This document shows, one piece after another, positions 7,333-16,836 of a stretch of DNA of 64,000 nucleotides (the first letter of the stretch is position 1; the number at the start of each line of letters is the position of its first letter). Source of the DNA: Paraclostridium tenue (GTDB lineage: Bacteria > Bacillota > Clostridia > Peptostreptococcales > Peptostreptococcaceae); NCBI RefSeq assembly GCF_039521565.1, contig NZ_BAAACP010000005.1, positions 105,066-169,065 of the forward strand, read 5' to 3'. The notes under the pieces are model-generated. The model did not search any database and was not told the DNA's origin. It saw only the letters and a list, made by a program, of their open reading frames with translations. Made by a program: the position numbers and the translations under genes.

Positions 7333-8289
7333 TTAAAGGAGTTTTTTTAGTTTAAATATTAATATGCTTATAGCCATAATTGAAAACATAACGCCTAATG
7401 TTAAAGGATATCCAAAGTACCATTCAAGCTCAGGCATAAATTTAAAGTTCATACCATATATACCTGTTATTATAGTTAAAGGAGCAGAAATAGCAGTAAG
7501 TAAAGTTAACTTAGTTATTAAGCTATTAGTTTTCTCAGCTACTTGTGATGAGTATATATCTAAAAGTTTATCAGCTAATTCTCTAGTAGAAATGGCAAAA
7601 TTATAAAGTTTATCTATACCAAAGTCTATACTTTGTAAATTTTCTAAATTATGCTTTTTTATATCTGTATATGTTAGGTATCTTATATTTTCTTTTAATA
7701 TCCTATCTCCTATATAAAGAAGTGGTCTTATGTTTTTTACTACAGTTCTAGTTAACCCTCTTATATAACTTATTTGATGAAAGTGTTTATCCTCTACTCC
7801 TTCTAACATTTTATCTTCCATATCTAATATAATATCTTCTAATTTTTCTAAACTTTCAAATCCATTTACTATAAGTTCTTTAAATATTAAATAGTTTATT
7901 TTAAATAAAACTACATCTGTATTACTATTGGTTATAAAATTTGCTTTCATTAGTTTTAAAATATAATCATATATAAAATGGTCTTTATCTGATACTACTA
8001 AGATATAATTATCAGCTAAATAGATATTAATTTCATGTATTATTGCTTTGTTATTTTTAAGTTCAAAAGTATTTAAACTTAAAAAATCATAATTATCAAA
8101 TAAATCTAATTTTATATTTTCATCAAAATTAAGACAATCTTTAAATGTCATCTCGTCTATGCTTAAAACTTTTTGAATTTTATTTAATTCATATGGAGTA
8201 GATAATATTAAATAAGAATTATTTTGGTTATAAAAATCTTCTTTAAAATTATCTACATATATTTGAGTATTTAAATTTAATATTTTCAT
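7333..8289 (-). CDS. CorA-family divalent cation transporter
   Basis: A 318-residue CorA/CorA-like (2-TM-GxN) protein. The first 250 residues form the cytoplasmic funnel domain, rich in acidic and long helical segments. Two C-terminal membrane helices follow (about 253-275 and 290-312), with the signature GMN in IYGMNFKFMPELEW at their junction. The ELEW sequence after GMN differs from the MPE(L) context only slightly. CorA proteins move Mg2+ and sometimes Co2+, Ni2+ or Zn2+. No riboswitch is visible upstream. Confidence 0.92.
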   Translation of the reverse strand: MKILNLNTQIYVDNFKEDFYNQNNSYLILSTPYELNKIQKVLSIDEMTFKDCLNFDENIKLDLFDNYDFLSLNTFELKNNKAIIHEINIYLADNYILVVSDKDHFIYDYILKLMKANFITNSNTDVVLFKINYLIFKELIVNGFESLEKLEDIILDMEDKMLEGVEDKHFHQISYIRGLTRTVVKNIRPLLYIGDRILKENIRYLTYTDIKKHNLENLQSIDFGIDKLYNFAISTRELADKLLDIYSSQVAEKTNSLITKLTLLTAISAPLTIITGIYGMNFKFMPELEWYFGYPLTLGVMFSIMAISILIFKLKKLL

Positions 8290-8713
8290 TTAATCACCAC
8301 CAAAACTGTTATAACTATATTATGTATATTAATCTAATTATTAATTCAATTACCTTTTAAATACCAAGCTTTATTAAGATATAAAATATAAACAATTTAT
8401 TTTAAATGCTTATTTTTTGCAACAAGAACAAATGTTCTGTATATTTTATTTGAAATTTTGCTTTTTTAAATTAGATTTTAACGAATTTATTTGCTATAAA
8501 TAACCATACATTAATCTTCCATAATAAAACACTGTATAAAAGCTTATACAAGAAAATATTAACTATTTATATAAAAATCCAAATTAAAGTTTATAATAAT
8601 ATAATTATGTAAACTATATTTAACTATATATTTTAAATAGTTAATATATTATTTTAACTATATTATAAAAACTTGTTATATAATTTAATTAATAAATATA
8701 TATGGAGGTTATT
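8290..8713. other. Divergent intergenic region between corA-like and M29 aminopeptidase genes
   Basis: About 420 bases of AT-rich DNA serving two divergent genes. It holds a LexA-like palindrome at 8426-8437 and a hairpin-forming AT repeat at 8618-8642 (TTAACTAT...ATAGTTAA), with further copies of TTAACTATAT around it. No gene, tRNA or riboswitch could be seen. Confidence 0.5.
8426..8437. promoter_or_regulatory. LexA-box-like palindrome
   Basis: AGAACAAATGTTCT (8425-8438) is a perfect 14-bp palindrome that fits the Gram-positive LexA/DinR core GAACN4GTTC. It is about 140 nt upstream of the CorA-type gene and 280 nt upstream of the aminopeptidase gene, rather far for direct repression, and neither gene is a known SOS gene. 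Confidence 0.35.
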
Positions 8714-9940
8714 ATGAGTTTTGAAACCAAGTTAAAAAAATATGCACATTTAGCTGTTAAAACAGGAGTTAATTTACAAAAGGGACAAATACTTCTTTTA
8801 AGAGCACCTATATCATGTAAAGACTTTGCTAGGAAAATAGTAGATGCAGCTTATGAATTAGGAGCTAGGGATGTTGAAATAGAATGGAATGATGAAGAAG
8901 CTTCTTTAATAAGATATTTAAAAGCTCCAAGTGAGGTATTCGATGAATTACCTAAATGGAAAATCGAAAAATATAATTACTTATTAGAACAAGGGGCTTG
9001 TATTATAAACATAGATTCATCTAATCCAACAATATTTAAAGATGTTGATCCGTCAACAATGCAAAGAGTTAGTAAAGCCTACAATAAAAGTATACCTTTA
9101 TGGAGAGAAGCTATAATAACTGATAAAATAAGATGGACTATAGTATCAGTACCTAGTAAGGAATGGGCATCTAAAGTATTTAGTGATCTAAATGAAGATG
9201 AAGCTGTAAACAAGTTATGGGACTATATATTCAAATGTACTAGGATAGACAAAGATGATCCTATAAAAGAATGGAAAATACATAATAATAAACTTAACAA
9301 AAAAGTTGAGTTTTTAAATAAAAATAATTTCGTGTCTATGCATTTTAAATCCTCTAAAACTGATTTACATATAGAATTACCTCCAGGGCATATCTGGGCA
9401 GGTGGAGCAAGTACTGACCCAAACGGTATAGAATTTAACGCAAATATCCCATCTGAAGAAGTTTATACTCTACCTCATAAGTATAAAGTAACTGGTATAG
9501 TATCAAATACAAAACCATTTATATATAATGGAACTATAATAGATGATTTTACTTTAACATTTAGAGATGGTAAGGTTGTGGATTACACTGCTAAAGTTGG
9601 ATATGAATCTTTAAAATCATTATTAGAATTAGACGAAGGTTCATGTTACTTAGGTGAAGTTGCACTAGTTGAGAATAATTCACCTATATCTAATACAGAA
9701 ATAATTTATTACACTACATTATATGATGAAAATGCATCTTGTCACTTAGCTTTAGGTTCTGCATATAAAACAAGTATAAAAAATGGTAGTAAGATACCTA
9801 AGGAAGATATGGATAAATTAGGTATAAACTATAGTATAACTCATGAAGATTTTATGATAGGATCAAGTGATATGAATATAATAGGTATAACTTCTGATGG
9901 GAAAGAAATAGAAATTTTTAAAAATGGAAATTGGGCATAA
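8714..9940 (+). CDS. M29-family aminopeptidase
   Basis: A 408-residue metallo-aminopeptidase of the AmpS/PepS/AmpII family, which removes N-terminal residues from peptides in the cytoplasm. Family metal-site segments are visible in order: NIPSEEVYT (Glu), LGEVALV (Glu), ASCHLALG (His) and a late His-Glu-Asp stretch, SITHEDFMIGS. The GGASTDPNGIEFNANIPSEE region is a hallmark of the family. The ATG at 8714 is six bases after GGAGG; an in-frame ATG at 8702 lies before the binding site. Monocistronic, with a strong bidirectional terminator shared with ispH. Confidence 0.93.
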   Translation: MSFETKLKKYAHLAVKTGVNLQKGQILLLRAPISCKDFARKIVDAAYELGARDVEIEWNDEEASLIRYLKAPSEVFDELPKWKIEKYNYLLEQGACIINIDSSNPTIFKDVDPSTMQRVSKAYNKSIPLWREAIITDKIRWTIVSVPSKEWASKVFSDLNEDEAVNKLWDYIFKCTRIDKDDPIKEWKIHNNKLNKKVEFLNKNNFVSMHFKSSKTDLHIELPPGHIWAGGASTDPNGIEFNANIPSEEVYTLPHKYKVTGIVSNTKPFIYNGTIIDDFTLTFRDGKVVDYTAKVGYESLKSLLELDEGSCYLGEVALVENNSPISNTEIIYYTTLYDENASCHLALGSAYKTSIKNGSKIPKEDMDKLGINYSITHEDFMIGSSDMNIIGITSDGKEIEIFKNGNWA

Positions 9941-9972
9941 AAAAATAGGTTACAATTGTAACCTATTTTTTT
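9939..9972. terminator. Bidirectional terminator between the M29 gene and ispH
   Basis: Perfect palindrome AAAAAATAGGTTACA / TGTAACCTATTTTTT between convergent genes. Confidence 0.9.
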
Positions 9973-9980
9973 AGTTAAAT

Positions 9981-10820
9981 CTATAAAGACTCTATATAAT
10001 TTATAACTTCTTCTATTATCCAATCTGGAGTTGAAGCTCCAGCAGTTAATCCTATAGTATTATAATTTTTAAAATCTTCTTCATTTAGTTCATCTACAGT
10101 CTCTATAGCTAAAGTTGGAACATATTCCATGCATATTTGAACTAACTTTTGAGTGTTAGAACTATGTTTACCCCCAACAACTATCATCATGTCAACTTCT
10201 TTTGATATTTCTTTAGCAGCTTCTTGTCTAACTTTAGTTGCAGAGCATATTGTATTATTAAAAACAACTTCTTCAAGCTCATCAGATAAAGCTTCTACTA
10301 TCTTATTGTATAAATCCACATTTATAGTAGTTTGAGCTACTATGCAATACTTATTAGATTTTTCAAGTTCAACATTTTCTAAATCTTCAATAGTCTTTAT
10401 TATTATAGCTTCATTGTTGCACCATCCATTTATGCCCATAACCTCAGGGTGCTTGGCATCTCCTATAACTATAACTTTATACCCTTTAGAATAATAATCT
10501 TTAGCTATTTCATGAATTTTTTTTACAAATGGACAAGTAGTGTCTATAACATCTAATCCTTTTTTATCAGATTCTATATAAACACTCTCCCCTACTCCAT
10601 GACTTCTTATAATCATACGATTTGATGTAGGAACATCATTTACTTCATTTATAGTTTTTAATCCATTTTCTTCATATTTTAAAACAGCTTGTTTATTATG
10701 AATAAGTGGACCAAGTGCATATATGCCATCATTGCTTTTTTCTAATTCATCCCAAGCCATTTTCATAGCTCTCTTAACTCCAAAACAAAAGCCTGCATTT
10801 TTAGCTATTTTAACTTTCAT
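9981..10820 (-). CDS. ispH: 4-hydroxy-3-methylbut-2-enyl diphosphate reductase
   Basis: Last enzyme of the MEP isoprenoid pathway, converting HMBPP to IPP and DMAPP with an Fe-S cluster. The three cluster cysteines are in family contexts: Cys12 (NAGFCFGVKRA), Cys96 (DTTCPFV) and Cys192 (NTICSATKVRQ). The SHG motif (residues 73-75) and the conserved TTI segment (164-166) are also present. At 279 residues it is a stand-alone enzyme; many clostridia carry a fusion to ribosomal protein S1 repeats, which is absent here. Last gene of the cluster with plsC, cmk and aroH. Confidence 0.96.
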   Translation of the reverse strand: MKVKIAKNAGFCFGVKRAMKMAWDELEKSNDGIYALGPLIHNKQAVLKYEENGLKTINEVNDVPTSNRMIIRSHGVGESVYIESDKKGLDVIDTTCPFVKKIHEIAKDYYSKGYKVIVIGDAKHPEVMGINGWCNNEAIIIKTIEDLENVELEKSNKYCIVAQTTINVDLYNKIVEALSDELEEVVFNNTICSATKVRQEAAKEISKEVDMMIVVGGKHSSNTQKLVQICMEYVPTLAIETVDELNEEDFKNYNTIGLTAGASTPDWIIEEVINYIESL

Positions 10821-10833
10821 TTAAATTTCTCCC

Positions 10834-11433
10834 TTACTTAGCATATTTATGGTAATTTTCTTTTATTACCTCTAACACATTTTGAGATAATCTTTGATAA
10901 TCATCTGTATTTAGTTTTTCTTTATAATAATCTTCAAATGATATAGGCTTGTCTATGTATATAGTTACTTTATTAAATACTTTGTATGTAGTTATTATAG
11001 ATACAGGGATTACTAAAGCTTTACCTTTTACAGCAAACATTCCAAGTCCTGCTTTAGCTTTTAAAAATCCTGCCTCTTTATTTCTAGTACCTTCAGGAAA
11101 CATCCCTATACATCCGCCATTTCTTAAAGCTTTTAAAATGTTTTTTACTGTAGATGCTGTAGGGTTATCTCTATCTACAGGAATAACATTTATTTTATTT
11201 AATATATATCCTAAAGGCTTTATGTTAAACAATTCTTTCTTAGCAACAGCAGTAACTTCTCTATTTTTATGCATAGAAGCTGCTAAAAATATAGGATCTA
11301 AATTTGATTTATGATTAGCAGCTAATATAATAGGTCCTTCCTTAGGAACATTTTCAAGACCTATTATCTCAAATTTAAAAAACATCTTTGAGAAAACTCT
11401 TAAAACTCCCGTTACAACATTATAAAATTTCAC
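10834..11433 (-). CDS. plsC: 1-acyl-sn-glycerol-3-phosphate acyltransferase
   Basis: Acylates lysophosphatidic acid at sn-2 to give phosphatidic acid in membrane lipid synthesis. The 199-residue protein carries the catalytic HX4D motif (His41-Asp46, NHKSNLD), the glycerophosphate-binding FPEGTRNK (112-119) and the block IPVDRDN (84-90). A membrane-associating hydrophobic segment lies at the N-terminus. It sits 14 nt upstream of ispH and 17 nt after cmk, so the three are one operon. Substrate chain preference cannot be told. Confidence 0.93.
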   Translation of the reverse strand: MKFYNVVTGVLRVFSKMFFKFEIIGLENVPKEGPIILAANHKSNLDPIFLAASMHKNREVTAVAKKELFNIKPLGYILNKINVIPVDRDNPTASTVKNILKALRNGGCIGMFPEGTRNKEAGFLKAKAGLGMFAVKGKALVIPVSIITTYKVFNKVTIYIDKPISFEDYYKEKLNTDDYQRLSQNVLEVIKENYHKYAK

Positions 11434-11450
11434 ATTAATCTCCCTTCAAA

Positions 11451-12098
11451 CTATCTTATTTTACTTATAACAGATTCTACTACTTCATCTATACTTTTTC
11501 CTGTAGTATCAATCTCTATTGCATCACTTGCTTTTACTAAAGGAGCAAATTCTCTATTTGAATCTATTTCATCTCTTCTTATAACATCTTTAATAACTTC
11601 CTCTAAAGTTGTATCATATCCTTTTTTTATAAGTTCTTTATATCTTCTTTCTCCTCTTTCTTCAGGAGATGCAACTAAGAAAAACTTATAATCTGCTTTA
11701 GGAAATACATAAGATCCTATATCTCTACCATCTAAGATAACAGAACTTTTATTTCCTATTTCTCTTTGAACATCAACCATTAAATATCTTACTTCTTTTA
11801 TTTGTGCAATATTAGATACATTATTACTAACTTCTGGAGTTCTTATTTCTTCTTTTAATATTTTTCCATCTAAATATATATTATTATCTTTAAAATCTAT
11901 ATCGCTGTTTTTTGCTATCTCAATTATTTGATCTTCATTATTTACATCAATATTATTTTGAAGTACTTTGTATGTTATGGCTCTATACATAGCCCCTGTA
12001 TCTATATAATTTATATTTAATTTATCTGCTACTATTTTAGCTATTGTACTTTTTCCTGCTCCTGCTGGCCCATCTACTGCTATTACTAAATTCTTCAT
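11451..12098 (-). CDS. cmk: Cytidylate kinase
   Basis: Phosphorylates CMP and dCMP. The 215-residue protein has the P-loop GPAGAGKST (residues 10-18), the family segment DTGAMYRAIT (about 36-45), the DGRDIG motif (around residue 120) and RRDEIDSNRE-type arginines of the lid. The start at 12098 is preferred because GGAG is eight bases upstream; a GTG nine bases earlier overlaps that binding site. Lies between aroH (12 nt) and plsC (17 nt) in the housekeeping operon. Confidence 0.95.
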   Translation of the reverse strand: MKNLVIAVDGPAGAGKSTIAKIVADKLNINYIDTGAMYRAITYKVLQNNIDVNNEDQIIEIAKNSDIDFKDNNIYLDGKILKEEIRTPEVSNNVSNIAQIKEVRYLMVDVQREIGNKSSVILDGRDIGSYVFPKADYKFFLVASPEERGERRYKELIKKGYDTTLEEVIKDVIRRDEIDSNREFAPLVKASDAIEIDTTGKSIDEVVESVISKIR

Positions 12099-12109
12099 AT
12101 TATTCACTC

Positions 12110-12475
12110 CTATTTACTTATATCTGGTCTTAATTTTTTTGCTTCATTTAAGTATATATGTTTTACATCACTTTTTTTCTTTTCACTGTTTACATTAACC
12201 ATAACTCTGATACATTTTCTAAGGCTACCTTGTATATACTTTTCTTCAAAGTTAAGTAGCGGAGTATCACAAATATTTAGCATATCTCTAACTGCTACAG
12301 ATGGATATACTGAATCTAAATCGTTAGTCATTGTAAATATCATACTTATTATATCATCTATATTTAAATCATTTTCTTTTATAATACTTTCAACTAATAC
12401 TTTAGTTTCATGTAATATTTCGTCTATTGAGTTGTTCTTAACTGTCGTTGCTCCTCTAATTGCTAATATTCTCAT
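12110..12475 (-). CDS. aroH: Chorismate mutase, AroH type
   Basis: Converts chorismate to prephenate for Phe and Tyr synthesis. The 121-residue protein matches the trimeric B. subtilis-type enzyme in size, and the known active-site residues fall at the same numbers: Arg7, Arg63, Glu78, Arg90, Tyr108 and Arg116. This is not the helical AroQ type. Its ATG overlaps the stop of the upstream oxidoreductase gene by one base (TAATG), indicating translational coupling; cmk follows. No other aromatic pathway gene is nearby. Confidence 0.94.
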   Translation of the reverse strand: MRILAIRGATTVKNNSIDEILHETKVLVESIIKENDLNIDDIISMIFTMTNDLDSVYPSVAVRDMLNICDTPLLNFEEKYIQGSLRKCIRVMVNVNSEKKKSDVKHIYLNEAKKLRPDISK

Positions 12476-13680
12476 TAATAGTCACTTCCTGCTAAATATC
12501 CTGTTGAAAAAGCTATTTGAAGGTTATATCCTCCTGTTTCAGCATCTACATCAATAACTTCTCCAGCAAAGAATAAATTTTTAATTAATTTTGATTCCAT
12601 ATTTGATGCATTAATTTCTTTTACACTAACACCACCACTAGTTACCATAGCTGCTTTAATTGTTAGCATTTCTTTTATTGTTAATTTCATTTCTTTTATA
12701 TATTCTATAATTTTATTTTCATCTTCTTTTTTTAGTTCATTAGGTTTAGCTTCACTTAAATTAAGTAAGCTTAAAATTTCTTTTAAAAAGTTTTGAGGTA
12801 GTATTCCTTTTAAATTTGTTAAAACATTTTTATTAGGATTTTCTCTTATTATCTTAGATATTTCATCCTTTGAACTATGTGGTAAAAAATCTAATGTTAT
12901 TTCTACTTCACCATTATCTAGTGCTTTATTTATATATGAAGAAAACTTTAAAACACCAGGCCCAGATATACCAAAATGGGTAAATATCATATCTCCTTTA
13001 GTTTCTATTTTTTTCTTTTTAATTTTAGTTCTTATAATTACTTCTTTCATAGCTACACCTTGAAGATTCTTAACAAAGTTTTCCTTTGTAACTAAAGGTA
13101 TTAATGCAGGATATAAAGGTTTTATAGTATGTCCATGTTTTTTTAGTATATCAAACATAAATCCATCTGATCCAGTTGTAGGATGACTTTTTCCACCAGT
13201 AGTTATTATAAGTTTATCACAAAATATTTTTTCGCCATTATCAGTTATAACTCCTATAGCTTCATTGTTTTCTACTATTAAATCACAAACCTTTGTATTA
13301 TAAATTATATTAACTTTATTTTTTAAAAGATCTTTTTTTAGTGTATCTATAACTTCATCTGCTTTATCAGATTTTGTATATACTTTCTCATCATATTCAA
13401 TTTTATAATCTAAATTATTTTTGCTAAAGTATTCTAGCAAATCATAATTTGAAAAAGTATAAAATGAACTATATAAAAACTTATTATTGTTGACAACTTT
13501 ATCAAAGAAATCTTCTATATTTCTATTATTGGTGATATTACATCTCCCACCACCTGTAAGTTTAAGTTTTTTTCCTATTTCATTATTTCTTTCTATTAAT
13601 ATTACTTCATTTTGTTTTGAAGATGAAAGTGCTGCCATTATTCCAGCGGGGCCAGCTCCAACAACTATAACCTTTGACAT
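12475..13680 (-). CDS. HI0933/YhiN-family FAD-dependent oxidoreductase
   Basis: A 401-residue flavoprotein of the HI0933-like (aminoacetone oxidase/BaiN-like) family. The N-terminal dinucleotide-binding motif VVGAGPAGIMAAL is followed by the family marker KLKLTGGGRCNITN (residues 38-51), a mid-protein TTGGKSHPTTGSDG, and the C-terminal FAGEVIDVDAETGGYNLQIAFSTG that completes FAD binding. The precise substrate is not established for the family. It is translationally coupled to aroH and 12 nt downstream of the phosphatase gene. The start ATG is followed by SKVIVVG, the usual N-terminus. Confidence 0.92.
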   Translation of the reverse strand: MSKVIVVGAGPAGIMAALSSSKQNEVILIERNNEIGKKLKLTGGGRCNITNNRNIEDFFDKVVNNNKFLYSSFYTFSNYDLLEYFSKNNLDYKIEYDEKVYTKSDKADEVIDTLKKDLLKNKVNIIYNTKVCDLIVENNEAIGVITDNGEKIFCDKLIITTGGKSHPTTGSDGFMFDILKKHGHTIKPLYPALIPLVTKENFVKNLQGVAMKEVIIRTKIKKKKIETKGDMIFTHFGISGPGVLKFSSYINKALDNGEVEITLDFLPHSSKDEISKIIRENPNKNVLTNLKGILPQNFLKEILSLLNLSEAKPNELKKEDENKIIEYIKEMKLTIKEMLTIKAAMVTSGGVSVKEINASNMESKLIKNLFFAGEVIDVDAETGGYNLQIAFSTGYLAGSDY

Positions 13681-13692
13681 GTGTATATCTCC

Positions 13693-14337
13693 TTATTCAA
13701 GTGCTGAATTATTAATTTTCTCATTGTTTTTTATATGAGTTGTATCATTCATTTTTATTATAACTGGTCCATAGTTTCTAAATTCTACTATATTCAAAGC
13801 AGTATTATCTTGTTTTATTCTATATATATTTTCCATTCCTGAATTTAAGAAAGATAAAAGCATAACTCTAACTGTTACTGAATGAGTAACAAGTAATATA
13901 TTTTTATTATCATACTTTTCATTAAGATTATTTATAAATTTATCTACTCTTTCTTTTATTATATGTAAATTTTCTCCTTCTGGTATTTCTACTAAATGTG
14001 GTTCATTTCTCCAAGTAGTATATACATCAGCATACTTACTTTTTATTTCATCTATTAGAAGACCTTCCCATTTACCAAATCCCATTTCTCTAAGTGCAGG
14101 GGTCTTTTTAACTTCAACTCCTAAGCTTTTTCCAAGTATATCTGCAGTTTGAACAGCTCGTCCTAAATCACTTGAAAATATGTGGTCTATTTGGTGATTT
14201 TTTACTAAACTTTCAGCTAACTCAGTTGCTTGTTCTATTCCTTTAACTGTTAAATCAGAATTTCCATGCCCTTGAGTCTTACCTAAAATATTCCAATTTG
14301 TTTGACCATGTCTTACTATATAAAATGTATTTGCCAT
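13693..14337 (-). CDS. Histidine phosphatase family protein (phosphoglycerate-mutase-like)
   Basis: A 214-residue member of the histidine phosphatase superfamily. The phosphorylated His10 lies in IVRHGQTNWN; the second catalytic His is in LLVTHSVTVR, with an acid Glu in GFGKWEGL. The size and motifs fit cofactor-dependent phosphatases such as PhoE/CobC/GpmB-like enzymes rather than true glycolytic mutase (too short, and lacking its long insert). The start at 14337 has AGGAGG eight bases upstream. First gene of the run that ends with ispH. Substrate unknown. Confidence 0.9.
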   Translation of the reverse strand: MANTFYIVRHGQTNWNILGKTQGHGNSDLTVKGIEQATELAESLVKNHQIDHIFSSDLGRAVQTADILGKSLGVEVKKTPALREMGFGKWEGLLIDEIKSKYADVYTTWRNEPHLVEIPEGENLHIIKERVDKFINNLNEKYDNKNILLVTHSVTVRVMLLSFLNSGMENIYRIKQDNTALNIVEFRNYGPVIIKMNDTTHIKNNEKINNSALE

Positions 14338-14483
14338 AAGTAGCCTCCTATATTTGTACGTATTTAGTTTTAACATTCATCAAAATTTTATTATATCATA
14401 ATTTGATAAATTTAAAAACTTAAACATATAAAACTACATTTGAGGACAATATATATAAGAATAATTATAAAGGAGTTTTATAT

Positions 14484-15710
14484 ATGAAACACAAATTTAA
14501 ATATTTGATAATTATAGTTATTGTATATAGTTTTTTATTAGGTTTTAGCAGTAAAAGTATGGCACTATCAAAAGATAATGTTATATACAAAAATATATAT
14601 ATAGAAGATATAGATGTATCATCTTTAAACACGAAAGATGCAATTAATTTAGTTAAATCTAAATATAAAGAAAAAGCTATTAAATTAACCTATGAAAACA
14701 AAACATATACTTTAAATCCTCAAGATATAGATTTAAGTTTTAATATAGATAAAGCTGTAAAAAAAGCTTATTTACACACAAGAAATGATGATATTTTCAA
14801 AAATATAAAAAGAAAATTTAATCTTCGATTAAAAGATAAATTTAAAATAAAGTTAGTGTCAACTTATAACGAATATAAACTAAGTTCTATTATAAATAAT
14901 ATATGTAAGGATATAGATATAGAAACAATTGATGCCACGATAAATATAGATGATAATGGCTCTATAAAAAGAACTAAATCGAAAAATGGTAAAAAAGTAA
15001 ATAAAGTAAAATTAAAAGAAACTATCTATGATATGATAGTAAACAAAAATCTTAGTGATATAAGTATACCAGTTGATATAACTAATCCTAAAATATCTAC
15101 AGAAAATGTTAATTCTATAAATGCGGTACTAGGTCAATTTAGTACTACATTTAACCATACAACATCAAGAGGGAGCAATATAAATATTGCAGGCAAAAGT
15201 ACTAGTAATAAATTAATAATGCCCCATGATGAATTTTCATATAATAAATCAACTGGTTCTAGAACATGGCATAACGGATATAAAACCGCAAAAGTAATAA
15301 TAGGTGGAAAATATGTTGATGGTGAAGGTGGTGGCGTTTGTCAAGTATCTACTACTATATATAATGCTGCTTTAATTTCAGGTATGGATATAACCGAAGT
15401 TCATAATCATACATTTGCATCAAGGTATGCACCAATCGGACGTGATGCTGCTGTTTCATACGGATATACTGACTTTAAATTTCAAAACCCTCTAAAACAT
15501 CCTATATATATTAAAAATATTGTTAATAATGGTGTTATTACGTCTAAGATATATGGTTGTATCAAAGATAAAGAAAAAATATATATATCCACTAAATCTA
15601 TTTATGAAAAAGATAAACTAAAAGTAGATACATTAAGAACATATTTAGATGAAGAAGGAAACAAAATAAGAGAAGAACTTGTAAATACAAATATATATAA
15701 GAAAAAATAA
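14484..15710 (+). CDS. VanW-family exported protein with peptidoglycan-binding-like domain
   Basis: A 408-residue protein with an N-terminal signal peptide or anchor (hydrophobic residues 7-27). A YoaR/PG-binding-4-like region covers about residues 40-195. The VanW domain spans about 210-345 and has the usual landmarks: a polar HTTSRGSNINIA stretch, MPHDEFSYNKSTG, then GGGVCQVSTTIYNAAL and the EVHNHTFASRYAPIGRDA block. Proteins of this design are common on clostridial surfaces; VanW lies in some vancomycin-resistance operons, but its activity is unknown. Monocistronic, with RBS AAGGAG and its own terminator. Confidence 0.9.
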   Translation: MKHKFKYLIIIVIVYSFLLGFSSKSMALSKDNVIYKNIYIEDIDVSSLNTKDAINLVKSKYKEKAIKLTYENKTYTLNPQDIDLSFNIDKAVKKAYLHTRNDDIFKNIKRKFNLRLKDKFKIKLVSTYNEYKLSSIINNICKDIDIETIDATINIDDNGSIKRTKSKNGKKVNKVKLKETIYDMIVNKNLSDISIPVDITNPKISTENVNSINAVLGQFSTTFNHTTSRGSNINIAGKSTSNKLIMPHDEFSYNKSTGSRTWHNGYKTAKVIIGGKYVDGEGGGVCQVSTTIYNAALISGMDITEVHNHTFASRYAPIGRDAAVSYGYTDFKFQNPLKHPIYIKNIVNNGVITSKIYGCIKDKEKIYISTKSIYEKDKLKVDTLRTYLDEEGNKIREELVNTNIYKKK

Positions 15711-15748
15711 TGCCGTTAGATTTATTTAAAAAGTAATTATATATAAAT

Positions 15749-15781
15749 AAAGAGATAAAGATTTTAAATCTTTATCTCTTT
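15749..15781. terminator. Bidirectional terminator between VanW-type and GH73 genes
   Basis: AAAGAGATAAAGATTT and AAATCTTTATCTCTTT form a 16-bp stem with T-runs on both strands. It overlaps the last codons of the GH73 gene. Confidence 0.9.
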
Positions 15782-16668
15782 ATTTCTTGAACCTTACTAT
15801 CAATTAATTGTAAATTATATTGCTCAATTATTTGATCTAATAACTTTTTATATGTTAAATTTCCACTTTGATCAGATACTGTACTATATCCAGAATTTTG
15901 AAGCTCTTGAGCCTGCTCTATATATGTAGATTTATTAAAAACACCTTTATATCTAGGATTTTCACTTAAAAATTTAGCATGATCTTTTATAGAATCAGCT
16001 TTTGATTTATATGCTCTAAATTGATCGTTTATAACTTGATTATAAAATTCACTAGTTTCTATATTTACAGAATCACCTTTCCAAGAAGAATGAGCTTTTA
16101 TACCAAATAAATTATTATATTTAGAAGATAATTCGGATTCTCCCCAATTAGATTCAAGTATAGCTTGGGCTATAGTTATAGATGGTAATATTTTATATTT
16201 TTTATAATTAGCTATTGCACTATTTTCTATAGAATCTATAAATGCCATATATTTTCCATCAGGATTTAATCTTGATGGTTTTAATCCGTAATATTTTAAA
16301 TCATCTATGTACTTATTAACTCTTTTAATTTCTCTTTTATTAAATTTTAATTTAGAAAGTACGTTTTTTAATGGTTCTATTTTATATTTATCTTTATCTT
16401 TTATTATAAATAAATTAGCAATTTCTTTTATTTTAGTATTAGAAACATTTTTAAATTTGTTATCTTCTAAAACTCCTATTATACTAGCTACATACTTCCA
16501 ATTTACCTGTGCCTTAGAATAACTAACTTCATCAGTACATTTTATAAACTGTTCTACATCTATTTCTTTTTTATCTATTTCTCTTAAATTAAACATTTTT
16601 ATAAAAAAAGCAATAGCTATAATTGTTAATAATATTACAAAACCTAATAAAATTCTTTTTTTACTCAA
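15772..16668 (-). CDS. Membrane-anchored glucosaminidase (GH73)
   Basis: A 298-residue cell-wall hydrolase that cleaves beta-N-acetylglucosaminyl bonds of peptidoglycan. An N-terminal helix (residues 5-26) anchors or exports it. A charged linker of about 100 residues follows, and the GH73 domain occupies about 137-285. The catalytic Glu172 is in AQAILESNWGES, with the family blocks YNNLFGIKA, FRAYKS and FLSENPRYKGVF. Convergent with the VanW-type gene. Likely extracytoplasmic, acting in wall turnover or cell separation. Confidence 0.92.
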   Translation of the reverse strand: MSKKRILLGFVILLTIIAIAFFIKMFNLREIDKKEIDVEQFIKCTDEVSYSKAQVNWKYVASIIGVLEDNKFKNVSNTKIKEIANLFIIKDKDKYKIEPLKNVLSKLKFNKREIKRVNKYIDDLKYYGLKPSRLNPDGKYMAFIDSIENSAIANYKKYKILPSITIAQAILESNWGESELSSKYNNLFGIKAHSSWKGDSVNIETSEFYNQVINDQFRAYKSKADSIKDHAKFLSENPRYKGVFNKSTYIEQAQELQNSGYSTVSDQSGNLTYKKLLDQIIEQYNLQLIDSKVQEIKR

Positions 16669-16836
16669 AAATACATCCCTCCATGTTCATGCTAATTATA
16701 ATTGAAAATTAAGGTATATAGATAATTATAACATGGTATATAATTTTTTAATGTAACAAAGTTGTAAGATGAACATATTGACATCGCAAAACTGAAATAT
16801 TAGTATTTAATTAATATAATTTATAGGAGTGTAAAT

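Noticed and set aside
10949..11314. 121-codon plus-strand open frame inside plsC
   Set aside because: Antisense shadow of a gene with complete catalytic motifs.
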